40,364 nt of DNA from an uncultured Verrucomicrobiota bacterium. GTDB taxonomy: Bacteria > Verrucomicrobiota > Verrucomicrobiia > Limisphaerales > UBA1319. The stretch covers positions 1-40,364 of the forward strand of contig CAIMWS010000435.1 in the NCBI GenBank assembly GCA_903845125.1, in the 5' to 3' direction. Each line of letters starts with the position of its first letter. Positions within the stretch are counted from its first letter, which is position 1. Under the pieces are notes generated by a model. It saw nothing but the letters and a program-made list of their open reading frames with translations, had not been told where the DNA came from and searched no databases. Below are positions 17,637 through 26,096 of this stretch, in pieces. A program made the position numbers and the translations under genes.

Positions 17637-18701
17637 ATGCACCACAGCCATGCCGAACACACTGCCAACCGCCGGGATCGGCTTCGCCCGACCGTCCACC
17701 TCCTGCTCGGCCTGGGATTAACCACCGCCTGGCTGGCGGCGGCCGAAATCCCCCAGGTGGAAATCTCCAATGGCCAGCTCCGCGCCCAACTGTTCCTCCC
17801 GGACGCGAACCATGGGTTTTACCGCGGGACGCGGTTCGATTGGTCGGGCGTGATCGGCCGCCTGGAATACCGGGGGCACAATTATTACGGCCCGTGGTTT
17901 GACCGCCGGGATCCGCAAGTGAGTGATTATATTTACTCAGGCCAGGAGATCATTGCCGGCCCCTGCTCGGCGATCACCGGGCCGGTGGAGGAATTCCAAA
18001 CCCGGGGAACCGCCTTGGGCTGGGACGAGGCCCAACCGGGGGAGACCTTCGTGAAGATCGGCGTGGGCGTGCTGCGCAAGGACGCCGCCCCCTACCACTT
18101 CGCCCGGCTGTATGAAATGGCCGATCCCGGGAAATGGACGGTCAAAACCGAGCCCGATGCGGTGGACTTCACCCATGAATTGATGGATCCGCGCTCGGGC
18201 TATGGCTATGCCTATCACAAAACCGTGCGCCTGGCGCCCGGCAAACCGGAGCTGGTCCTGGAACATCGCCTGAAAAACACCGGCCGGCGGGCCATCACGG
18301 GCACCGTTTACAATCACAACTTCCTCGTGCTCGACCGCCAGGCCCCCGGCCCGGATTTCAAGATCTCCGTGCCCTACCCAATCGAGCCGGCCCCGCTGGC
18401 CGATCCCACGCAGGCAGCCATCCGCGGCAATCAGCTGGTTTACCTGAAACCGCTGCGGGGGGAGGACCGCGTGCAAACCGTGCTGAAAGGTTTCAGCAGC
18501 AACCCCAGGGACCATGAAATTCGCATTGAAAATTCCCAAGCGGGCGCGGGGCTGAAAATCACCGGGGACCGGCCTTTGTCCCACCTCGCCTATTGGTCCA
18601 TCCGGACGGTGCTGGCGGTGGAACCGTTCATCGCCATGGCCATCGATCCCGGCCAGGAATTCACCTGGCAAACCACCTACGAATACTACACGACTCGTTG
18701 A
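17637..18701 (+). CDS. Exported aldose-epimerase-like (galactose mutarotase superfamily) protein
   Basis: The 354-residue product has an N-terminal hydrophobic stretch (LLLGLGLTTAWLAAA), so it is probably exported. The mature part opens with EISNGQLRAQLFLPDANHGFYRGTRFDWSG, in the manner of mutarotase-like beta-sandwich domains, and continues with GYAYHKTVRL, LEHRLKNTGRRAITGTVYNHNF and SHLAYWSIRTVLAVEPF. The conserved HxN segment and late acidic residue fit a carbohydrate-binding beta-sandwich. True aldose epimerases use a His and a Glu; I cannot confirm both, so it may bind or trim a sugar without being an epimerase. It ends 88 nt from the convergent HAD gene. Confidence 0.72.
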   Translation: MHHSHAEHTANRRDRLRPTVHLLLGLGLTTAWLAAAEIPQVEISNGQLRAQLFLPDANHGFYRGTRFDWSGVIGRLEYRGHNYYGPWFDRRDPQVSDYIYSGQEIIAGPCSAITGPVEEFQTRGTALGWDEAQPGETFVKIGVGVLRKDAAPYHFARLYEMADPGKWTVKTEPDAVDFTHELMDPRSGYGYAYHKTVRLAPGKPELVLEHRLKNTGRRAITGTVYNHNFLVLDRQAPGPDFKISVPYPIEPAPLADPTQAAIRGNQLVYLKPLRGEDRVQTVLKGFSSNPRDHEIRIENSQAGAGLKITGDRPLSHLAYWSIRTVLAVEPFIAMAIDPGQEFTWQTTYEYYTTR

Positions 18702-18718
18702 TGCTGGGCAGGCCGGCG

Positions 18719-18737
18719 CACCGGCTTCCGGCCGGTG
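18719..18737. terminator. Hairpin in the convergent gap (possible terminator)
   Basis: CACCGGC (18719-18725) pairs perfectly with GCCGGTG (18731-18737) around a 5-nt loop, between converging genes. There is no U tract on either strand, so the role is uncertain. Confidence 0.3.
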
Positions 18738-18789
18738 GACCATCCCCGCAGTTTGGCTTGGCGGCAGACTCCTGGAGGTCAGCGCCGGG

Positions 18790-19989
18790 TCAAAAATTTT
18801 TCCCGGAGTGATCCCGCAAAAGACGGAGCGATTGCGCGATGCCAGGGGATGGCCGGGCCAGGCGCTGGGATAGCTGGGCCCGCGATCCAATGAAGCCCGG
18901 CGATTGGGAGGCCAGCACCGGCTGCACAACCCATTGGCCGGCGTCCGCCTGGCGCATGAGCTTCAAGGCCGCCTTTTGATAATCCGGCTTCTCGAGCCGG
19001 GCCATCCACAGCCGGTTTTCGCTGAAAGCAAGCATCGGAAGATCCCCGGGGCTGTCCCCGGCGCACAGGTAAGGCCGCCGGCCGATGACATCCCAGATCG
19101 CCCCCACCTTGCCCGAGTAAGTGGGCGCCGGGTATTGGGGATGGCTGGTCACCCGCAGCGCCTTCATCGCCGGCTCCCGCTGCCAGGCGTAATCCCGGTT
19201 TTCCCGGGTCAGGACGGAATCCTTGTACAGCCGGCCCTGGCGGTCCGCCATCAGCGTGGAGACCCCCACGACCTGCCGCGGAGAAATCCCGCTGCGGACA
19301 CCTTGCGCCCGCAGCAGCGGATTGAGCCCATGCAAAGCCATCCAGCGCACGGTCCAGACATTGCTGGCCGAAACGATCCAGAGGTCGTACTCGTGGCGGA
19401 TCAGGGCGGCGATCAACTCGACCATCTCCGGGTAAAACCAGGGAATGGGATAGGAAGTCCTGCCCGGGGTCACATCCAGCCGGTTCCCGCCGCCCGGGCG
19501 GGACCCTTCCATGACCCGCCGCGTGGCATCCACCACGGTGTGCAGGTCCAATCCCTGCATGGCTTGCACGGCCCATAAATAACCGTTGGCCTGCGGAAAG
19601 GGATCTTTGGGGCCATGGGCGGTCGGCGCCAGGAATGCCTCGTAATACTCCGTAAGATCCACGGCGGAAGCGGCGGTCACTGGCCGGCCCGTTTCGGGAA
19701 CCAGCGCCGGGCTCAACGCCTCCGGCAGGCGGTCCGCGGACAAGCTCCCCTCCCGCACCAGCAGGGCCAGGGTGGCTTCGCCGATGTCCCCGCAGACCAC
19801 GGTGTTGTCGAAGTCGAACACCACCGGCAGCTGCCGGCCCGCGCCCTTGAGGACCAGCTTTTCGAGCTGGCGCCGGACCACCCCGGACCATCCCGGGGAG
19901 TTCAGCAGCGGACTTTTTTTGGTCTGGGGTGGCATCTTGGCGGGGCGGTCGCTTGGCACGGTTTTATTTCGCTCCTTTGGGGCGGGCAT
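18790..19989 (-). CDS. HAD-family phosphatase (phosphoserine/phosphocholine-phosphatase-like)
   Basis: The 399-residue protein has the full HAD set: motif I VVFDFDNTVVCGDIGEAT with nucleophile D59 and acid D61; motif II serine in WIVSASNVWTVR; a following Lys (KVGAIWDVIG); and motif IV LCAGDSPGDLPML. The helical cap between motifs I and II contains PIPWFYPEMVELIAAL. Such type IB HAD enzymes cleave small organic phosphates; phosphoserine, phosphocholine and phosphoethanolamine phosphatases are relatives. The gene starts 26 nt inside the transporter gene, or at an internal ATG (19935) just after it, and is the last gene of the operon. Removing phosphate from an imported organophosphate to free an amino alcohol is my inference from context. 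Confidence 0.85.
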   Translation of the reverse strand: MPAPKERNKTVPSDRPAKMPPQTKKSPLLNSPGWSGVVRRQLEKLVLKGAGRQLPVVFDFDNTVVCGDIGEATLALLVREGSLSADRLPEALSPALVPETGRPVTAASAVDLTEYYEAFLAPTAHGPKDPFPQANGYLWAVQAMQGLDLHTVVDATRRVMEGSRPGGGNRLDVTPGRTSYPIPWFYPEMVELIAALIRHEYDLWIVSASNVWTVRWMALHGLNPLLRAQGVRSGISPRQVVGVSTLMADRQGRLYKDSVLTRENRDYAWQREPAMKALRVTSHPQYPAPTYSGKVGAIWDVIGRRPYLCAGDSPGDLPMLAFSENRLWMARLEKPDYQKAALKLMRQADAGQWVVQPVLASQSPGFIGSRAQLSQRLARPSPGIAQSLRLLRDHSGKNF

Positions 19990-21268
19990 TCCAGATGGAG
20001 ACCATGAGCAGCGCGGAGACGAGGCAAAGGCCGGCCAGGAACCAAAACACCAGTGACCAGTTGCCCTTGGAGATGTCCTTCAGCCAGCCGACCCCCGCGC
20101 CGGAAAAGATCGTGCCCGTGGCCCCGAAGCACATGGTCAAACCCGTGGCCATGGAGGCCGCCTTGGGATGGCTGATGTCCACCGTGGCCGCGCCGCTCAT
20201 GAGCATGTCCGGCCCATACATGAGGAAACCGGCCAGGCCCAAAGCGGCGGTGGCCACCACCCATTGCCCCTTGGGGATCTGGGGGAACAGCACGCAGACC
20301 ACCGCCAGCCCCAGCAGCATGATGGCGCAGACCGGGGCGCGCCGCTTGCCGAACAGGTTGTCCGAAGCCCAGCCCGCGGCAATCGCCCCGAGCGAGCCAA
20401 TCAACGGAAAGACGACCGCCGTGAAGGCGCTGTTCTTGATGGTCCGCCCGTGGTAGTCGGCCATGTATTGCACGCTCCAGTTCATGAACGTGTAGCGCAC
20501 CGAGTTCATGCAGAAAAATCCGAGCGCCAGGATCCACAGGATCCGGTTCGCCAGGGTGATGCGGAGGATGGCCCAGGTGGCCAGCCAGCCGCCGGACGCG
20601 GCGGCGGCCTGGTCGGCGGAGGTGGTGGCGCCGTGGGCGGCGTTGTCATCCCGGATGGGCGCCAGGCCCGCCTCCTCCGGCGAGTTCCGCAGATGGGTGA
20701 AAAACAGGATGGCCATGGGCACCAGGACCAGGCTGGGGACCCAGAACGCAGCCCGCCAGCTGATCGCCTCGCACAGGGTGCCGGCCAGCAGCCAGGAGAG
20801 GACATTGCCCACCGTGTAACAGGTGGAGATCAGGCCGATCACCGTGCCCCGGCGGCGCGATGTGTTCCAATTGGAGATCGTCTGGATCAGCAGCGACCAG
20901 CCAGCCGATTGGGCATACCCATTGACGGCCCAGAGGGCCAGCATGATTCCGAAGGAGGAGGTGAAGGAAAACAACAGGTTGGTGATCGCCGCCACCGTAA
21001 GCGCCACCGTCATCATGTGCCGGGCTCCGTAGCGCTGCCCCAGGGTGCCGTTGATCATCTGGCCGGCCGCATAGGCGATGGCGTAGATGGAGGGGATCAG
21101 CCCGATCTTGGCGTTGGTCCAGCCAGGGAAATCCTTGAGGATCAGCGGCTGGGCCACCGCGAAATTGACCCGGCACAAATAGTAGGAGGCGTAGGCGCCC
21201 CAAAGCAGCCAGAATATGCGCCACTGCCAGGCGCGCACGCTCGGGTTGGCCGCGGTGTGGTCTTCCAT
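19964..21268 (-). CDS. MFS transporter, organophosphate:phosphate antiporter (GlpT/UhpT) type
   Basis: This 434-residue membrane protein has about 12 hydrophobic helices in two halves with a hydrophilic middle loop (about 190-225). The first helix ends in YYLCRVNFAVAQPLILKDF, close to the organophosphate:phosphate antiporter signature with its substrate-phosphate-contacting Arg. NGYAQSAGWSLLIQTISNW matches the GlpT/UhpT helix 4-5 region (NG...QG.GWPP), and SRRRGTVIGL matches the cytoplasmic loop motif. These carriers exchange sugar phosphates or glycerol phosphate for phosphate. It lies 9 nt after the GS-like gene, and the phosphatase follows with overlap. This strongly suggests a phosphorylated substrate, perhaps phosphoethanolamine; the exact ligand cannot be read from sequence. 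Confidence 0.87.
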   Translation of the reverse strand: MEDHTAANPSVRAWQWRIFWLLWGAYASYYLCRVNFAVAQPLILKDFPGWTNAKIGLIPSIYAIAYAAGQMINGTLGQRYGARHMMTVALTVAAITNLLFSFTSSFGIMLALWAVNGYAQSAGWSLLIQTISNWNTSRRRGTVIGLISTCYTVGNVLSWLLAGTLCEAISWRAAFWVPSLVLVPMAILFFTHLRNSPEEAGLAPIRDDNAAHGATTSADQAAAASGGWLATWAILRITLANRILWILALGFFCMNSVRYTFMNWSVQYMADYHGRTIKNSAFTAVVFPLIGSLGAIAAGWASDNLFGKRRAPVCAIMLLGLAVVCVLFPQIPKGQWVVATAALGLAGFLMYGPDMLMSGAATVDISHPKAASMATGLTMCFGATGTIFSGAGVGWLKDISKGNWSLVFWFLAGLCLVSALLMVSIWNARPKGAK

Positions 21269-21277
21269 AAGGCGGGG

Positions 21278-22624
21278 TCAGATCCTTTCGAAATAGCGCT
21301 GGCGCTCCCAATCGGTCACGCTGGCGTTATAGGCCTGGATTTCCAGCCGGGCAGTATGCGTGTAAAACTCCACCACCGGCTCGCCCAGACGCTCCCGGGC
21401 CATCCGGCTGGCGCCGAGCAGGTCCACCGCGACCTGGAGGCTGTCCGGCAGGGCCGCCAACTGCGCGTCGCGGTAGGCGTTGCCCAGGTATTCGGGCCCG
21501 CAATCCAGGTCCTCCTCCACCCCGGCCAGGCCCGCCGCCAGCATCGCCGCGAAGGCCAGGTAAGGGTTGGCGTCCGCCCCCGGCATGCGGTTCTCGATGC
21601 GGTGGGAATCGCCGTGGCCCACCACCCGGAAACCGACTGTGCGGTTGTCCGTGGACCACGCCATGCGCGTGGGCGCCCAACTGGCCGCCTGGTAGCGTTT
21701 ATAGGAATTGACGGTGGGGGCGTAAAAATAGGAGAGCTCGGGCGAGTATTTCATCAGGCCGCCCAGGAACTGGCGGAAGAACCGCGAGCCGGTCTTTTTG
21801 GCCGCGTCCCAGAACAGGTTTTTCCCGCCGCGCCACACGCTCAGGTGGATGTGGCAGCTGCTCCCGGCTTCGGAGGCCAGGTATTTGGCCATGAACGTGA
21901 TCGCCTTGCCGTGCTGCTCGGCGATCTCCTTGACACCCTGCTTGAACACGACGTGCATGTCCGCCATGGCCAGGGGCCGGTCATAGGTGAAATTGATTTC
22001 GTGCTGGCCTTTGCCCCATTCGCCCTTGCTGTTCTCCACCGGCACCCGGGCGCCGCACATGCCGTTGCGGATGGCACGCAGGAGCCCTTCGTCCCGCGTG
22101 GGCTGCATGGTGTGGTAATCGATCCGGTAATTGCTGGAGGGGGCCAGATCCCGGTAACCCGCGTGGAAGGCGTCGTGGTAGGTGTGGTTGAACAGGTAAA
22201 ATTCCAGCTCGCTGGCCGCGTAGCACGAGAGCCCCTGCCCGGCCAGCGCCTCGAGTTGCCGCCGCAACACCGAGCGCGGCGCCTCTTCCACCAATCCACC
22301 GTGGTGGTGATGAAAATCGCACAGCACCAGCGCCGCCCCCGGCTGCCAGGGCAGGAGGCGGATGGTGGAGAGGTCCGGCCGCATTTCGAAGTCCCCGAAG
22401 CCGCTCTCCCAATTGGCCAGTTTGAACCCGTCCATGGGGTCCATGTCGATGTTCACCGTGAGCAGGTAATTACACCCGTGCGTGCTGTGCTTGGCCACGC
22501 TGTCCAGGAAAAACCGTCCGGTGCAGCGCTTGCCCACGAGCCGGCCGAAAACATCCGGCGCCACAACCAGCACCGTGTCGATCTCGCCTGCCTTGATCTT
22601 CGTTTTGAGTTCCTCGAATTTCAT
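21278..22624 (-). CDS. Glutamine synthetase-like gamma-glutamyl-amine ligase (PuuA/GlnT type)
   Basis: The 448-residue protein has the GS fold. Seen are the metal and glutamate-binding strands (GQHEINFTYDRPL), AKYLASEAGSSCHIHLSV, the loop NSYKRYQAASWAPTRMAWSTDNRT, and RIENRMPGADANPYLAFAAML. This is the shorter, non-GlnA pattern found in gamma-glutamylputrescine, gamma-glutamylethanolamide and gamma-glutamylisopropylamide synthetases, which use ATP to join glutamate to an amine. Its partners, an Fe-alcohol dehydrogenase, aldehyde dehydrogenase and amidotransferase-type hydrolase, are those expected for an amino-alcohol route. The 142 nt upstream are a heptamer repeat tract. The start ATG at 22624 follows GAGAGAAGAGAGTC. 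I would not name it glnA. Confidence 0.88.
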   Translation of the reverse strand: MKFEELKTKIKAGEIDTVLVVAPDVFGRLVGKRCTGRFFLDSVAKHSTHGCNYLLTVNIDMDPMDGFKLANWESGFGDFEMRPDLSTIRLLPWQPGAALVLCDFHHHHGGLVEEAPRSVLRRQLEALAGQGLSCYAASELEFYLFNHTYHDAFHAGYRDLAPSSNYRIDYHTMQPTRDEGLLRAIRNGMCGARVPVENSKGEWGKGQHEINFTYDRPLAMADMHVVFKQGVKEIAEQHGKAITFMAKYLASEAGSSCHIHLSVWRGGKNLFWDAAKKTGSRFFRQFLGGLMKYSPELSYFYAPTVNSYKRYQAASWAPTRMAWSTDNRTVGFRVVGHGDSHRIENRMPGADANPYLAFAAMLAAGLAGVEEDLDCGPEYLGNAYRDAQLAALPDSLQVAVDLLGASRMARERLGEPVVEFYTHTARLEIQAYNASVTDWERQRYFERI

Positions 22625-22631
22625 GCGTTGA

Positions 22632-22763
22632 CTCTCTTCTCTCTGCTCTCCGCTCTCCGCTCCAAGCTGCCCCGCCCTCTGCCCTCTGCTCTCTGCTCTC
22701 CGCCCTCCGCTCTCCGCCCTCCGCTCGGCGCTCTGCGCTCGCTCCCCGCTCTCCGCTCCCCGC
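22632..22763. repeat. Degenerate CTCYGCT heptamer tract between two operon genes
   Basis: About 18 imperfect copies of a 7-bp unit (consensus CTCTGCT/CTCCGCT/CTCCGCC) fill almost the whole 142-nt gap between the aldehyde dehydrogenase and the GS-like gene. Read in the transcribed direction the RNA is purine-rich, with many GGAG and GAGAG sequences resembling ribosome sites. A 7-bp period shifts frame with each added unit, so it is non-coding. It is likely prone to slippage and length variation. Confidence 0.8.
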
Positions 22764-22766
22764 GGC

Positions 22767-24200
22767 CTACTCCGCCACGTAGATGTTTTTCAGCTCGGTA
22801 TAGCCTTCCATGGCGCTCATGCCCAAATCCCGCCCCAGCCCGCTTTGCTTGAAGCCGCCGAAGGGCGCCTCCACATGTACGCTGCTGTGGCTGTTCACGC
22901 TGAGCACGCCGCTCTCCACCTGGCGGGCCACCCGGACGGCGCGCCGCAAATCATTGGTCCAGAGGGACCCGCTAAGCCCATAGGGCGAGTCATTCACCTC
23001 CTGGAGCATGGCCTTTTCATCGTCGAAGGGGCGGATGCAGACCACGGGGCCGAAAATTTCCTCCCGCCAGCAGCGGTCGCTGGTTTCCACATCCACCAAA
23101 ACCGCTGGCTCCAGGTAATAGCCCGGGCCGGCCGGGCGGCCGCCGCCGGTGGCGACCGTGCGCCCGAGCGCCCTGGCATCGGCCAGGTATTCCTCCACCG
23201 CGGCGCGCTGGCCCGCCGAGACGAGCGGACCAACCTGCGTTTCCGGCCGGGTGGGATCCCCCACCACCAACTTCTTCGTGGCGGCCACGAACAATTCCAC
23301 AAACCGGTCGTAAACCGCGCGCTCCACAAACATCCGGCTGCGGGCGCAGCAATCCTGGCCGGTGTTGGCAAAAACGCTCATGGGGGAGGTTTCCGCCGCC
23401 CGCTGCCAATCCGCGTCGGCGAACACGATGTTGGGCGACTTGCCGCCCAATTCCAGCGAGACCCGTTTGATGTCCCGGGCGGCCAGCTCCATGATGCGCG
23501 AGCCCACCGTGGTGGAGCCGGTGAACGATATCTTGCGCACCAGCGGATGGGTCACCAGGGCGTCGCCCATCGCCTGCCCCGAGCCGGGCAGCACCTGCAG
23601 CACCCCGGCCGGCAGACCCGCCTGGCAGGCCAGCTCACCCAACCGCAAAGCGGTCAACGGGGAGAGCGAGGCCGGCTTGAGCACCACGCAGTTGCCCGCC
23701 GCCAACGCCGGGGCCGCCTTCCAGCAGCCGATGGGGAACGGGAAATTCCAGGGCACGATGGCCGCCACCACCCCCATCGGGGTGCGCAGCGTATAGTCCA
23801 GCCCGCCGCGGGCCACCGGGATGGTCTGCCCGCCAAATTTGGAGATGGCTCCGGCGTAATACTCAAACACGCGCGCCCCCAGGCCAATCTCGTCGCGGGC
23901 GTCGGAGATCGGCTTGCCGATGTTCCCGCACTCCAGCCGGGCCAATCCCTCGAGGTTCTCCCGGATCACGCGGGCCACATTATACAGGATTTCCGCGCGC
24001 TTGCCGGGGGCCAGGTCGCGCCAGCCATTCAGAAAGGCCTCGTGCGCGGAGGCCACGGCCTCCCCGACCGCGAGCACATCGGCCCCGGCCACCTCGGCCA
24101 GCGGCTGCTCGGTCGCCGGGTTGATCAAGGTAATCGGCTTGCCTCCGGCGACCTCCCGCCATTGGCCGTTGATGAACATTTTCGTCGGTATGGGATTCAT
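22767..24200 (-). CDS. NAD(P)-dependent aldehyde dehydrogenase
   Basis: The 477-residue protein has the normal length and all key residues of the ALDH superfamily: N152 in PWNFPFP, the cofactor segment KPASLSPLTAL and GSTTVGSRIM, general base E250 in LELGGKSPN, and nucleophile C284 in GQDCCARSR. EIFGPVVCIRPF and the C-terminal GGFKQSGLGRD are also intact. The profile fits the betaine-aldehyde/gamma-glutamylaminobutyraldehyde group. In context it should oxidise a gamma-glutamylated amino aldehyde to the acid. It follows the Fe-alcohol dehydrogenase after 4 nt. Confidence 0.94.
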   Translation of the reverse strand: MNPIPTKMFINGQWREVAGGKPITLINPATEQPLAEVAGADVLAVGEAVASAHEAFLNGWRDLAPGKRAEILYNVARVIRENLEGLARLECGNIGKPISDARDEIGLGARVFEYYAGAISKFGGQTIPVARGGLDYTLRTPMGVVAAIVPWNFPFPIGCWKAAPALAAGNCVVLKPASLSPLTALRLGELACQAGLPAGVLQVLPGSGQAMGDALVTHPLVRKISFTGSTTVGSRIMELAARDIKRVSLELGGKSPNIVFADADWQRAAETSPMSVFANTGQDCCARSRMFVERAVYDRFVELFVAATKKLVVGDPTRPETQVGPLVSAGQRAAVEEYLADARALGRTVATGGGRPAGPGYYLEPAVLVDVETSDRCWREEIFGPVVCIRPFDDEKAMLQEVNDSPYGLSGSLWTNDLRRAVRVARQVESGVLSVNSHSSVHVEAPFGGFKQSGLGRDLGMSAMEGYTELKNIYVAE

Positions 24201-24204
24201 GGGT

Positions 24205-25359
24205 TTATAGCACGCTTAAGTATAATTGTTTGAGATCCTCCGCGGTCACCGGCACGGCGTTCGTGGGATGGCACGGATCTTCGAAGGCCTGCGCGGCCAG
24301 GGCGTCGATCTGCGCGGCCTGCACCCCGCAGTCCCGGAGCTTCCGGTTCAAGCCCAGGCCGGCCAGGAAACCGGTGATGAACTCAATGGTCCGCCGGTCG
24401 GCCTCGGCCGCCGGGCACTGGATCACCTCCAGCCCGCACGCGGTGCCCACCCGGCGGTAAAGGCCCGGCTTCCGTTCGGCGTTGAGCTTCATCACCGCCA
24501 CCAGGCACAACGCGTTGGCCAGCCCGTGGTGCAGGCCGCACAACGTCGAGAGCGGATGCGCCAGCGAATGCACCGCCCCCAAATCTTTCTGGAACGACAC
24601 CGCCCCCATCGCCGCCGCCGCCAGCATCCGCCCGCGGGCATCCAGATCGCCCCCATCCCGGAAAGCCCGGGGCAGGGCGTCCACCACCAGGTGGATGCCT
24701 TCCAGGGCAATCCCGTCGCACATGGGGTGGAACACCGGGCAGGTGTAGGATTCTATACAGTGCGTCAGCGCATCGGCCCCCGTGGCCGCCGTGAGGTGGG
24801 GCGGGAGATCCCGCGTCAGTTCCGCGTCCAGGATCACCAACCGGGCGAGCAATTCGGGATGGAAGATGACCTTCTTGCGCTGCGTGCCGGCCAGGGTGAT
24901 GACCGAACTGCGGCCCACCTCGCTGCCGGTGCCGGCCGTGGTGGGGATGCACACCAGCGGCGCCAGGCCACTCCAGTCCGCCTGGTAATCGAACTCCGCG
25001 AGCTGGAGGCCGGGGGATTTCACCAGCAGGCGGGCGGCCTTGCCCACATCCAGCGGGCTGCCCCCCCCCAGGGCGATCACCCCATCGCATTGATGCTCCC
25101 GGAAGGCCTGCGCCGCCTCGATCACGTCCTGCTCCACCGGATTGGGGTGCACCCCCCCATACAGGAACCACGACCGGCCCTGTTCCGCCGGTCCCAGGGC
25201 CTCCTGGCACCGCCGGAAGGCACCCGTGTCCAACAGACCGGGGTCCGTCACCACCAGGGGGCGCCGGAGACCCATCCGCGCCAGCCGCGCGGGCAGTTCA
25301 GCCACCGCACCGGCGCCGAACAAGGTGGGAGTGGGAAATGAAAAAGAAGTCAATGCCAT
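24205..25359 (-). CDS. Iron-containing (group III) alcohol dehydrogenase
   Basis: The 384-residue protein matches the family length. The nucleotide-binding GGGSPLDVGKA is at 98-108. Metal ligands follow the FucO pattern: D196 and H200 (TGADALTHCIE), H264 (GAVHSLAHPL) and H278 (GLHHGLANA). TTAGTGSEV contacts the cofactor. Such enzymes interconvert alcohols and aldehydes with NAD. In this operon the likely substrate is a gamma-glutamylated amino alcohol. It starts 10 nt before the amidotransferase gene ends, a coupled junction. Confidence 0.93.
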   Translation of the reverse strand: MALTSFSFPTPTLFGAGAVAELPARLARMGLRRPLVVTDPGLLDTGAFRRCQEALGPAEQGRSWFLYGGVHPNPVEQDVIEAAQAFREHQCDGVIALGGGSPLDVGKAARLLVKSPGLQLAEFDYQADWSGLAPLVCIPTTAGTGSEVGRSSVITLAGTQRKKVIFHPELLARLVILDAELTRDLPPHLTAATGADALTHCIESYTCPVFHPMCDGIALEGIHLVVDALPRAFRDGGDLDARGRMLAAAAMGAVSFQKDLGAVHSLAHPLSTLCGLHHGLANALCLVAVMKLNAERKPGLYRRVGTACGLEVIQCPAAEADRRTIEFITGFLAGLGLNRKLRDCGVQAAQIDALAAQAFEDPCHPTNAVPVTAEDLKQLYLSVL

Positions 25360-26096
25360 ACGATTTGAGTCACAAAATTGCGCAGCAGGCTGCCCGCCTG
25401 CGGGGTGGGCCGCAGGCCGTCGATGGCCTGGTCCAGGTTAAAAGCCACTTTGGCGCGCCACGTTTCACGGCGCGGATTCCAGATGAACTGCATGATCCCG
25501 GGATCCGATTCCGGGTGGAACTGCACCCCGAACAGCTGGTTGCCCCAGTGGAATCCCTGGTTCCGGGTGAAATCCCCCTCCACCAACAGCTCCCCGCCCG
25601 GTGGCATTTCCAGCACCGCATCCACATGGCTGGACAACACCTCGAACCGTTCCGGGAACCCGGCCAGCAGCGGCGAAACCCGGCCGGCGGGCGTCAGCCG
25701 CACGGGTGTGTTGCCCAGTTCCAACCCTTCCGGGTGCCGCCCCACCACCCCGCCCAGCGCCCGCGCCAGCAACTGATGGCCGTAGCAGACCCCCAGCAAC
25801 GGGATGCCGCGATCCCGGCACTCCCCCACCACCTCGCACAGCTTCAGATTCACCGGGTCCTCGTTCCACGCATCCCGCGGCGAGCCGCTGATAATGACAC
25901 CGTCCGCTCCGGACCGCACCGCCGCCAGCACATCGGCATCAGCCTTTACGCCCGCCAAGTCCAGCCCAGGCAGATCCTCCACCCACCGCGCAAACCACCG
26001 ATGGACCTCCCGCAGCGGGTTCGTGGCCGGGTAAGCCGCGGACCACGCCACTGCGTCGATCAGCCAGACTCGCTTAGTATTAGGATTTTCTGCCAT
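25350..26096 (-). CDS. Class I glutamine amidotransferase-like gamma-glutamyl hydrolase
   Basis: Starting at MAENPNTKRVW (26096) it has 248 residues, normal for this family. The nucleophile elbow GVCYGHQLLARALGG places C104; the catalytic His is in FGVQFHPES, followed by an acidic residue. The elbow is closer to GuaA-type amidotransferases than to PuuD, but no synthetase domain is attached. In context it could release glutamate from a gamma-glutamyl carboxylate (inference). The frame continues 45 codons upstream through Ser-rich repeats that coincide with a 12-bp DNA repeat; I treat those as regulatory DNA. It is the first gene of the six-gene operon. Confidence 0.87.
   Translation of the reverse strand: MAENPNTKRVWLIDAVAWSAAYPATNPLREVHRWFARWVEDLPGLDLAGVKADADVLAAVRSGADGVIISGSPRDAWNEDPVNLKLCEVVGECRDRGIPLLGVCYGHQLLARALGGVVGRHPEGLELGNTPVRLTPAGRVSPLLAGFPERFEVLSSHVDAVLEMPPGGELLVEGDFTRNQGFHWGNQLFGVQFHPESDPGIMQFIWNPRRETWRAKVAFNLDQAIDGLRPTPQAGSLLRNFVTQIVWH

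Noticed and set aside
22632..22763. CRISPR-like array
   Set aside because: Units are 7 bp, contiguous and degenerate with no spacers; it is a simple tandem tract.
20168..22852. Plus-strand frame of 894 codons opposite the transporter and GS-like genes
   Set aside because: It is antisense to two recognised genes and their gap. Its His/Gln/Gly/Arg-rich composition is typical of shadow frames.
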